The translations under genes were made by a program, and so were the position numbers. 64,000 bases of DNA from the NCBI GenBank assembly GCA_963931925.1, contig OZ007579.1, positions 51,476,119 through 51,540,118 of the forward strand, in the 5' to 3' direction. The notes under the pieces were generated by a model. It did no database searches and had not been told where the DNA came from. It saw nothing but the letters and a program-made list of their open reading frames with translations. The DNA comes from Onchidella celtica. Taxonomy: Eukaryota > Mollusca > Gastropoda > Systellommatophora > Onchidiidae. This document shows positions 34,189 to 46,100 of this stretch, one piece after another (the first letter of the stretch is position 1; every line of letters starts with the position of its first letter).

Positions 34189-37100
34189 GTAAGTATTATT
34201 CAAGAGGGTAATGAGTTAAGTTTTCGGAAAATGTAATGCAATGTGAATAAAGATGAGCGGCTTAGAACTGTCATCGCAATTCCAGAGCGCGATCATTAAA
34301 ATGTCAACATGGCAGTGAAAATCGATTGGATTGTGACATTTTCGTGTCTACATTTTACTTCTCTTCTTCGGAGTCATAGAAGTCTACACAAAGTTGGACT
34401 CACTTAAAGTTAATTCACTAAATGATGTTCAGTGTATGCTTCAGGTGGATCTAGATTCTAGATCTATCTACTTTACTTTATGTCGTGATGTTGCTATGTT
34501 TATGTGCTTTGTGTTACTATAATCGCTCGTCATGTACTGTTTGTTTTATCTGTTTGTCTAACTATCTGCTATCTGCTTGTGCTGAACAATAACGCACCAC
34601 TAATGAATACCACTGTGCGGGGATGACGTCACAGACGTTACAATAAACTATTTTCGTCCTTCCTAGCGCCATTGCTCGGTAGAAGGATCATAACTGGATC
34701 ATGCTTCTGATCCTACTACAGTTGAATGTTGAATAAAGCCAAGATAATTGGCTAAAACAGACTTCAGACTCTCCGCTTTCAATTTATTCATATCAATTTA
34801 TTCAACATTTCAACATGGAGCGTTTTCTCCGACCTGAGAGGTTCAACGCGGACCCAAACACACCAGACGCATCCAAACGCTGGAATCACTGGCTGCGAAC
34901 TTTCAACAATTTCCTGTCGTCTCTACGACAACAATCTCCCACTCCTACTCTTGATGAACTTGACTTGCTGATAAACTTCGTTGACCCATTTGTATATGAA
35001 TACATCATCGATTGTCCCACCTTTGCCTCTGCCGTGGAAGTCCTGAAAAACATTTATGTTAAACCTGGAAATGAAATATTCGCTCGGCACATCTTAACAA
35101 CTACCAAACAAGAACCAGGGCAGACACTTGACCAATTCTTACAGAGACTGAAGATTCTTGCAAAAGAGTGTGAGTTCAAAGCTGTTTCAGCCGACAAAAA
35201 CAGGGACGATTTCATCCGAGACGCTTTCATCTGTGGTCTCTCTTCAAGTCAAATCAGACAAAGACTCCTTGAGAATAAGACATTAGACTTGTCTACTGCT
35301 TTTGATCAAGCTAGATCGCTAGAAATGGCCGAAAAACAATCCCAGACATACAACAATGTACCAGCTTCATCATCAGTGCCCTGCGGCAGTACCACCACTC
35401 CAGCCACCGACGAGAGTGATACACTATCAGCTGCAACCAGTTCCAAATGCTTCTTCTGTGGTTTTCAACGGCATCCCCGATCAAAGTGCCCTGCTCGAGA
35501 GGCAACTTGCAAAGGCTGTGGGAAGAAAGGACATTATCAAAAGGTGTGTCTATCAAAAGGAAAACGGAATGACTTCGCCTCTGCTGCTGATCCCATCCTT
35601 AATTCGGCCTTCACTGCTGCGGCCCCCTTAAGTCTTCAGAAAGCCATTATAAAAGTCAAGGTCTTTGACACTCCTCTGAGGGCACTGATAGACACAGGAA
35701 GCTCTGAAAGTTTTATCTCAGCAGACAAAGCTCAATTTATGAAGTTCAAGACCTTCAAGTCTAGAAAAGAGATCTCCATGGCTTCCACGAATCTCTCAAG
35801 TACAACCAAAGGCCATTGTTTTGCTACTCTGGAATATAATGGCGAAACTTATCAAGGAATAAAGCTCTCCGTTCTACCAGGATTGTGCGCTGACCTAATA
35901 CTGGGTCACGACTTTCTAGATCAACACAAAGGACTTGAAATGACTTTCAAAGGCCCCAAGCCTACATTCTCTGTCTGTGGCATAACTGCTGCAAAGGTGG
36001 AACCTGCCTCTCTGTTCAAGAACTTGCTTCCCGATTGCAGACCTATAGCTACAAAGTCAAGACGGTTCTCTACACCAGATAGACAATTCATAGACTCTGA
36101 AGTCCAAAAATTGCTTGCCGAAGATGTGATTGAACCTTCTGATTCTCCGTGGAGAGCGCAAGTGCTGGTGACAACAAATGACCGGCACAAGAAAAGAATG
36201 GTAGTGGATTATAGTCAGACTATCAATCGTTTCACCCAGCTTGATGCATATCCTCTTCCTCGAATAGATGAGATGATTGAGGAGATCTCGAAATATGAGG
36301 TGTACAGTACAGTAGACCTTCGCAGTGCCTACCACCAAATTCCCATAAAGGAGGAAGAGAAATTCTACACTGCCTTTGAGGCCAGTGGAAACCTCTACCA
36401 GTTCAAACGTATTCCATTCGGCGTCACTAATGGAGTCGCTTGCTTTCAACGCATCATTGACGACCTCGTCAGAAATGAGAAAATTAAAGACACTTTCGCA
36501 TATTTAGACAATGTCACTATTTGCGGTAGAAATCAGAAGGAGCATGATGAAAACTTCTCTCACTTTATGAAGTGTGCCGCTGAGTACTGCATAACTTTCA
36601 ATGAAGACAAGAGCATCCTTTCCGACAGAGAAATCAAGCTGCTTGGGTTCCTGGTTTCCAAGGGCAGTATCAAACCTGACCCTGACAGACTACAACCGCT
36701 GCGAGATCTGGCTGATCCTCATGACGCGAAATCACAACGACGGGTTGTAGGCATGTTTGCCTACTACTCTTCTTGGATCCCAAACTTTTCTGACAAAATA
36801 CACTCTCTTGTCAACAACCGTACTTTCCCATTACCAAAGAAAGTGAAATGTGCTTTTGAACTGTTGAGGAGAGAGATAGAGAATGCTGCTGTTACAACCA
36901 TTGACCAGAATATCCCTCTTGTGGTCGAAACGGATGCTTCTGACATGGCGATAGCAGCTACCCTGAATCAGAATGGGAGACCTGTTGCTTTCTTTTCAAG
37001 AACACTAAATCATTGTGAAAGGAAACATTCATCTGTCGAGAAAGAGGCATATGCCATTGTGGAGGCTCTCCGGAAGTGGAAACATTATTTGCTTGGAAAA

Positions 37101-40100
37101 CATTTCAAACTCGTGACTGACCAGAAAAGCGTCGCTTTTATGTACAATAACGCTCAGAAAGGAAAGGTGAAAAATGACAAAATCCAGAGATGGAGAATTG
37201 AACTGTCGTGCTACAGCTATGACGTAGTATACAGACCTGGCAAAGAAAACCATGCAGCAGACGCTCTCTCGAGAGGGTACTGTTCCACTGCTAACTCGAA
37301 CGCCGAAACACTGCAAGATCTCCACAGCACACTATCCCATCCTGGGGTTACGAGGATGATGCATTTCGTCAAATGCAGGAACTTCCCTTATTCACTAGAT
37401 GAAGTGAAGAGAGTGTGTGCAAACTGTAGAATCTGCTGTGAACTAAAGCCTTCCTTTTACAAATCGACTGATGCTAACCTTATCAAGGCCACTCAGCCTT
37501 TTGAACGCCTTAGCGTGGATTTTAAAGGGCCTTTGCCTTCTTCCTCGAGGAACAAGTACCTTCTGACAATGATTGATGAGTACTCCTGCTTCCCCTTTGC
37601 TTTTCCATGTGCTGATATGAGCGCCTCAACCATAATCAAATGCTTTTGTCAACTCTTCTCTCTGTTTGGAATGCCATCCTATGTGCACTCTGATAGGGGC
37701 GCTAACTTCATGTCTAGTGAGTTCAAGGACTTCCTTCACAACAAAGGTATAGCTACCAGTCGGACTACTCCGTACAACCCTAGAGCTAATGGGCAAGTGG
37801 AAAGATTGAACGGCACGCTCTGGAAGACAATAACGCTTGCGCTGAGGTCTCGTGGCCTAGAGACCCATCAGTGGGAGCTCGTTCTCACAGATTCACTTCA
37901 TTCCCTAAGATCTCTTCTATGTACCGCCACAAACGAAACTCCGCACGAGAGAATATTTCGCTATAACAGGAAATCCACAACTGGTATAACTCTTCCAAGT
38001 TGGTTAACTACTCCTGGTACTGCGCTCATGAGAAGAAACGTGAGGACTTCGAAGTATGACCCCTTGGTGGATGAGGTTGAACTGTTGGATTGCAATCCTC
38101 TGTATGCTCTAGTCAGACTTCGTGATGGGAGGGAGACAACAGTGGCTCTGCGCCACCTGGCACCACCTGGAGACATGACTACATCGCGTACTGTTCCGAA
38201 TGAAGCGGCTCCTTCGCCGACAAATAATGACTTAAATGTGAATGACCAGACAAATCAGATAATGCTTGTTCCTGAACCAGCTGTTATGCAGACCGGTACG
38301 CAAAATCGTAGCTTGGGTCTAACAGACTCTCTGAACACCCCAGGTAGTAACCCTTCGACTTCTCTCAGGGAAGAAAACTCTGAGATTCAACCGGCAGCAC
38401 CTGATGAAAGTAGACCTAGTCCAAAACGCCGTCCTTTTGTTCGGACCAGGGTTTATAACTTACGGAACAGAGAAGCTTGAACTCTACGATCACCAGGACT
38501 TTTTCTATGCATACTTGATGCAATTTGTGACAATAACGTTTCATTGCATTTTTGTTCGCTAGTATTAATTGGGGGTCACTGTAATTGTGAAAACAATTCC
38601 TTGTGTTTAATGATGTCCCCGATTACCTGAGGGGGGAAGAATGTCGTGATGTTGCTATGTTTATGTGCTTTGTGCTACTATAATCGCTCGTCATGTACTG
38701 TTTGTTTTATCTGTTTGTCTAACTATCTGCTATCTGCTTGTGCTGAACAATAACGCACCACTAATGAATACCACTGTGCGGGGATGACGTCACAGACGTT
38801 ACAATAAACTATTTTCGTCCTTCCTAGCGCCATTGCTCGGTAGAAGGATTATAACTGGATCATGCTTCTGATCCTACTACAGTTGAATGTTGAATAAAAC
38901 CAAGATAATTGGCTAAAACAGACTTCAGACTCTCCGCTTTCAATTTATTCATATCACTTTACTTTACTTGACTGTTACAGCTGTAGTCAGGCTAGTCGCC
39001 TATCAGCCGGTTGTTGCTATCTTCAGTACTTGTTTCATCTTTTTCATTGTTTACATGTTCATGATGCAATTTGGTCTGGTCAGCTTTTGGTGCATGGAAC
39101 CACTCAGATGTAAGGCAAAATCTGTAATTTATCCAAACTTTGTCCAGTCTGATTTTGAAGGCATTTAGGGACGGTGCTGATACAACATCTCCTGGAAGGG
39201 AGTTCCAGGCATTTAGTATTCTGATGCTGAAGAAGTTTTGTCTGATGGATGTTTTTACAGAGACTTTTTTCAGTTTGAGACTATGGCCTCTTGTTTTTGA
39301 ATTACTTTCAATCGTCAAGAGGTCCCCGTTTATGTTATAGATACCTTTCAAATATTTATAGCATTCGATCATGTCGCCCCTCGCCCTGCGATAATATAGT
39401 GATGGCATGTCTAGTTTTTTCAGTCTCTCACCGTATTCAAGTTTCTGAAGTTCTGGGATTAGTTTGGTTGCTCTTCGTTGGACTAACTCAAGTTTATCTT
39501 CATCTCCTTTATATCGCGGATGCCATACTACATTTCCATATTCAAGGTGAGGTCGAATTATTGATTTGTACAGAGCTGGTAGGGACGTGCTGTCCAATGC
39601 TGTGAAGCCTCTCCTTAGAAGTGCAAGGAGCTTGTTTGCCTTGTCAACTTGGATGTTTATATGTTGTCTGAACTTCAATTCTCTGTCAAAGTTTACTCCC
39701 AGATCTTTTTCAAGCTGCACAGTCTCCAAGGGAATGTGTTGTCCTTTTGATACCATTTTATAGTCAATATGCTCACTGTTATTCCCAATGTGCATAACTT
39801 TACACTTCTCAGCATTGAATTTCAGCTGCCACACATCAGACCAAGACCTTAGTCTATCTAAATCCTCTTGGAGTGTAACTGCCTGGTCGGGTATTCGGGC
39901 AAAAATTTTTGTATCATCTGCGAAGAGTAATGCTGTGGAGTGAACAGTTTCTGGTAGGTCATTTACAAAGCAAACAAATAGGAATGGCCCAAGTACACTT
40001 CCTTGTGGGATGCCAGATTGCACTTCCCCCCAAGAGGATTCCTCTCCATTCACGACAACTCGCTGTTTCCGATCTGTCAGGAAATCTGGTACCCACGCCA

Positions 40101-43100
40101 AGACCTGCCCCTCTATACCATAACTTTTTAGTTTTCTCAGCAGACGCTCATGTGGTACAGTGTCAAATGCTTTTTCAAAATCTAAGTAAATTGTATCCAC
40201 ACTGTCGCCATCTTCTATAATCTTTGTCCACATATCCAGCACAGCGATTAGATTTGTTGAGCAACTTTTTCCATTCATGAAGCCATGTTGATATTCACTG
40301 AATAGACAGTTTTCTTGGAAGTGTTTGATGAATTGGTTTCTAAGTATTGATTCCATTATCTTACAAACTATACTAGTTAGGCTCACTGGGCGGTAGTTAC
40401 CAGGAACTGTCTTCTTGCCTTTCTTAAAAATTGGTGACACATTGGCCAGTTTCCATTCTGATGGTATGGCTCCCTCTTCACTAGATCTATTCATCAGGAT
40501 TTCTAGTGGGACGGCCAACTCACTGGCACAGTATTTGAAGACAGAGGGTGGGATACAGTCTGGGCCAGGAGCTTTGTTAGGATTCAACTTTAGAAGTTTC
40601 TGCTCAACTTGGTCTTTTTCTATCTGTATTCTGTTTAAAGATGTACATATATTTCTTACTTGGGCTTTGGGCACATTTGTGGAATCCTCTTTTGTGAAGA
40701 CAGAGCAGAAAAAGTCATTTAGAGCCTCTGCCTTTTCTTTATCCGATCTTGCCACTCTGCCATTCTCACAAGTTAAATCTGCTATGCCACTCTTAGTTTT
40801 CAGTTTACTGTTAGCGTATTGGAAGAAGGCTTTCGGGTTGGACTTTGATTCCATGGCTGTTTTTCTTTCTAAGTCTCTCAGTGCTTTCCGGCACTCCCAC
40901 TTGGCTTGGTTCCTGGCCTTTGCATAAGCCTGATAATCTCTGCCATCCTTGGTTTCCATGTACCTTTTAAATGCAGAATGTTTCTGTTTGACTTTAGCTA
41001 GTACTTTTTCATTCATCCAGATTGGTCTCTTATGTTTGTTCCCAGGTTTACTCTTTGGAATGTATTTTTCCATGGTCTCATTTATTTGCTTTTTAATCAC
41101 AGTCCATGTATCCTCACACATCAAGTCTTTCAGGTTTTCTTCCCAGTATGTTAATTTAAAATCTTCTCTGATGCTGTTCCAGTCTGCTTTCTCCAAGGGT
41201 GCCACTAGATTGACTTCATCCACCAAAGAATCTTCGTTTGTAAGTATAAGATCCAAGGTATTAGCATGTTGTTCTCCTCTATGGTGGGTAGCCTCCTGCA
41301 TATGTTGATACAGGAAACAGTCTCTGAATCCCTCTAGGAATGCTGTTTCAACTTTGCTTTCACATTTTCTATCTTCATTCCATTTGATTCCTGGGAGGTT
41401 AAAGTCTCCACATATTACAATATGGGAGGCTTGCTTGTTGGGGTTATTGCACATTGCCCTGAGGTCTCGGATGATAGCGCTATTGTTGCTCTCTTTACTG
41501 TGTGGTGACCTGTACACACATCCTATCAAAAGTCTGTCAGTCCCTGAGAGTCCTATCTCACACCAGACCGATTCTTCACCTTCAATGCTTTCACTTAGTT
41601 GATTAGGCGTAGCTCTTAGGTTGGTTTTTGTGTAAGCTAGAACTCCCCTTTTATCTTTAACGTCTTTACTGAAATTAGTAAAAAGTTCGTAGCCTTGAAG
41701 CTGAAACTCACAGTCCTGTACCTGGTTAAGACAGTTTTTGGGCAATGCTTCTGTGACTAGAATAATATCTGGATTGTGGATGGATATTAAAACCTCAAGT
41801 TCATGTCTCTTGTTCAGGAGGCTGTCTGCATTAGAGTATAAACATTTCAACATATTTACAGAGTTAGATATCTTTGAAGGATGATGGAGATTATTATATA
41901 CATTTTTTACAGTTTTCTTATTCAGACTTACTGGTTCTCTTGCCGGGTTCCTCCCCTCGCAAGATTCACCACTCTCCCTTTCCTTCTTACCCATGAAGAC
42001 TCTTCCCCCTGTTCTTCCGACTCCTTCCTTTTTCTGTTCCGTTCCTCTAGGAGCACTTTCCATTCTCGTCTCTCTAAAGGGGTCATGTCCCTGCTTATGA
42101 AGATTTGTGATCCTTTTAATCTCTTTGCTATCCGCAGGATTTGGCTGCATGTTTCAGGGCTGCTGAATTTGACTTTAATTGGTCTGGGTCGTTCTCCCTT
42201 CTTTCCTAGCCTGAAGGGACTATCAAACTCACACTCATCTGCTTCTATCTTCTTGAGAATAAGCTTAATTTGGTTGATGTCTTCTTCAACTCTATCCTTT
42301 GCTTCATCCTTTTTACTTTCATCAATATTGAAGAATATCAAGTTTTGTTTCCTTACTTCTTTCTCTCTCACTGTCATGATCACATTAGGATCATAAATGC
42401 CGTGCTAGGTCACGACGTCAGTGAGTTAATTTTTACGATCTTGTTGATTATAACCAGCGTAATTTGTCCTTGAGCTGTTCTCGTGAACAGTTTGTTTTGA
42501 AACACCTTTTTTCTGATAGATGGAGAGAAGGAGGGGCGAGACAGAATAAATGTATAGCTAGGAATGACAGAGCAGTTCTCGACCCCGTGATTTTGATTAA
42601 CATAGATAAGGGGCGAGTAAAGGTAGTTTATTTAGACGCTTAGTTGGCGTTCGGAAATTCGTGCATAAGAGTAGAAAGCACGGGGTTTGAAGATTTTAGT
42701 AGTTAATGTTTCGCATTTTAAATTTTGTCTAGACCGTAAAATTGACCTTGATTTTGGCGCAAGGCCATGACAAGCATAAATTAATATTGCAGGCTGAGCT
42801 GAAGCGACTGCACCAATCAAATGTATGAATCTGGACGGAAGGTCGAGACATAGCTTTAGTATTTAAACCCGTGCAGAGCTTAGATAGAGGCCACATGTAG
42901 ACAATCCATTTACGAGGTGGACGGCGATAGTCCTCAGCCAGATGAGAGACATAGAGACGCAGTTGAGCAGTCCATATTGTGAGGAGCGCCATGATTTAAA
43001 GCTCCAGAGCCTAAGCTACTTGGTTTGATATAAACCCACAGCGTTTACATCCAGCGCTCTCACTCCCAGTGAGGGCCTAATGGTGAGAGTTCATACTAAT

Positions 43101-46100
43101 TTGTAATGATGGAAGTGAACCGTTCTACTTACTTTTGAAGACAGTTTCAGAGCTACCGCCAGACAACGCATGGTTGTACAAGCATTCTCCATGGCGTGTC
43201 TAGAGGAAATGTCCATATCATAACATGTCTCATTGAATTAATAGAATTTAAACTGTTATATCCGTCGCCACGTGCGCGGATTCTATTTGGCATATAACTC
43301 ATATGACCTGCAAGTAGTTAGAGTGAATAAGTTAGTCTTTATAGAAAGCTGTAGTTTCATTAGTTAGATTCAGCTGCCTTTGAATTGATATTTATATTTA
43401 TAATTATATTTGTTACATTAATTCCTGTAATTAAACTGCCCTACAGTTCTGCTAAAAATCAAAGCAATTGATTTATTTAGTTTTTAGAGTGCAAGTATTT
43501 TTTTTTGTGTGTTCGTCGATTGTGGGAGCGGACCTCGAAAGAGTGTCAGTCGAATTCTCCCCATCTAACCCACATCGCGACACTCACCTCTCTCACATTT
43601 TCACTTGCCCTTTCCTGACACTGCATTGTGATCTTGTCAGAAATTTCTTTATTGAATTTGTCTTGTTCTTCTTTGAATTTATATAGGTCTGAGCGTAGGG
43701 AGGCTTTACCTGGCTCTTCGCTTTCTACTGCTGTACTTCTAATTGTATCAACCATTAATTCTGTAAAGCTCCCATTTTCAATGGAAGATATTTTGTCCTC
43801 TATATTGCTCACTTTTAGGCTCAGCCTTTCCATATTTTGTTCGAGTTGTAAATATCCACCAAAGAACTTTGTTGCAGCGCTGTTACACGAGTTTGAGCAA
43901 TAGTAATGCAGCACTGCGCGCGGCCTTTCTGCATCTTTCCGTAGTAGTTGGTATGTGTTATCATCAATATTTTCACAGGCTGTGTGGTACCAAATGTCAC
44001 ACAATTCACATTGGAGAGATTTATCATTATTATCACAGGGCTGGTTGTATGTTCCGCAGTTATCTAGATTTGAGGCAGGTTTGTACTTATTGCTTAGTTC
44101 ATTTCCAGTACTGGCACTTAATTTCTTGCCCCCTACAATGGTCTCATTTTTTGATTTTGCACTTATCTTGTCAGATGTAGGCTCTCTAAGAGGTGTCGAG
44201 GATTTTGATCTAGTTTTTTTCTCACTGATTGTGCTAGTTTTAGACCCTTCCATATCTTGGTCACTCTTTGATGATTTGCTGCTGCTACCTCTTCTGCTGT
44301 TCATCATTGACATTGTGATTGTAATGGATTGCTAGTTTGCTTCTTTTCAGTGTTAATCTAAAGTCTAGATTCTGGATCCAGATCTATAATCTATATTTGC
44401 TTTGATAGTTGAAAAACCCTATTAGAGGTCTAGATCTAGATTCACAAATCCAGAATAATTCACAGAATCCAGAATAAATCAGAATAATTCATGAATAGTT
44501 TAGATTTTTTCCTCCACTGCACAACTGTCTTCACATGGCAGCCATCTTGAAGACTCATTCTTGAAGAACTTATAATAAACACCATTGTTTCCACCGACTT
44601 CAACCGAAAGTTGTATCTAGACTCTAGATTGTGTGGAAATTCACAGAAGAGTGCACAACATTTGACATTTCAGAAGTGAAGTAGATCTACAGATAGTAGA
44701 ATACTGAATCTGAATAGCCCCATTGAACAACTCATTTTTGGGGAAAGTATTGAATGGAGAATGACCTAATAAAATGACCCATCTTGATACTTATTCCACG
44801 CAGACTACATGTAGGCCTATCTGTGCTTTGTCAACAAAGATAAATATTTCCACTTGCTTGACTTCTAAAGAGCAGCTAAACCATTCTCCCTGGTGGTAAC
44901 TTATATCTAGGCCCTATGTAGAGGGCCTAGGGAGTCGGAAATACAATGTAGTATGTGATTGTGAGGTTAGCTCGTGTCCAAGAGGAGGTGCAGGCTCAAA
45001 ATTGGTATTCCATATCTGAGTTGTACTGAGTTGTATTATTTTATAACAGAAATAACTTTTTGTGTCAATTATTCATTGTTTTTCAGTTGCTTGAGCTATT
45101 AGGCAAGCTCAAAAAGCTCCGGGTTTCCATTGCTGCACTTCAGGTAAGTTTAGATCATGACGAATGAAAAAACATTTCACTATTTTAGGCTTTTTGTTGT
45201 TTATACGAGAAATACTAAAGGTTCCTGACATTGAGGACAATAATTTTAAAAGATCATATTTTTGACAGTGAATTCCAAATTAACGACATCAAATGTATCA
45301 TGTGCCGTAATTTATGGTGTGTATGTGAGGGGTTTGGGGGGGGTTAATTTCGAATTTTATGTTCTGTAAATTGCATCCTCACATGCTGAACTCAAGATAT
45401 TGTTTTTCAGGAAACTGGCATAGGGAAGTTGGTGAACAGGTACAAAAAGAAGGAGGGCTTGGTGGGAGAAACAGCTGCTTTTGTTGTTAACTCGTGGAAA
45501 TCTTTGGTGAAAGAAGAAGTCAAACAGCAGGACGTTTCAGCAGACAGGTACACTACATGTACTGATGCCAATACTTCATGTACTATGTAACAGAGTAGCC
45601 TTGTTTTGCATCAGTACCGATTTTTCCTCTGTCCTGTGCTTGCCATAGTTACTGTGCTCGTCACTTAGCTCAACACTTTAATTCCTTCTGCGGAATTCTT
45701 TGGTCCTGGCCATTTTTGGTTTGCATTTCTTTTAAAGTAAAAGCTGTTTGTGTTGATTATCCATTCTACCTTCTTTTGTACTGAGCTTTACAAAATTTAG
45801 AGGCACAACATAAACAGAACACAGCACCTCAATTCTCATCATTAAGCAGAGGTGAAGTAGGTGAGAATGTGTAGACAGATGGATGGATGTAATCAATCCT
45901 GCCTAGTTAGAATCCTACCATATAGCTGAAGTTTTACCAAATTAATGGCATTACAAAACCTTGATTACTTAAGTCTAACCTTACAATTACATTGTTGGCT
46001 GTAAAAGATGCTTTATGGTGAAACATTATTATGCATGCACTGGCACCTTGCGTAATAAGGGGCCAGTTGTGGCATATGTGTGCATCCATGGGAAAACGGT

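Larger units (their letters stand above)
34481..38956 (+). mobile_element. Ty3/Gypsy LTR retrotransposon, undisrupted frame
   Basis: The LTRs are 315 bp each (34481-34795 and 38642-38956), TGTCGTGATG...CATATCA, with three differences by eye (about 1%). Target duplication CTTTA flanks the element (34476-34480 and 38957-38961), and the match extends to CTTTACTTTA because the target was locally repetitive. A polypurine tract GAGGGGGGAAGAA precedes the 3' LTR. One undisrupted 1221-codon gag-pol frame fills the interior. No TGG-type tRNA primer site follows the 5' LTR. It lies in sense orientation in ELOA intron 1. Low LTR divergence and the unbroken frame mean a recent insertion. Confidence 0.93.
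38962..44335 (-). mobile_element. CR1-like LINE, nearly full length, interrupted by a solo LTR
   Basis: Two ORFs lie on the minus strand. ORF1 has a PHD-type zinc finger and a coiled coil and is split by a solo LTR; ORF2 has endonuclease and reverse transcriptase. PHD-bearing ORF1 proteins are typical of CR1/L2-group LINEs. Excluding the solo LTR the element is about 4.2 kb. On the minus strand the 3' end runs into AAGTAAAGTAAAG, a possible short microsatellite tail, and the Ty3 element inserted exactly there. No 5' target duplication could be assigned. Confidence 0.85.

Noticed and set aside
40415..40927. Plus-strand 170-codon open frame
   Set aside because: Antisense shadow of the LINE reverse transcriptase.
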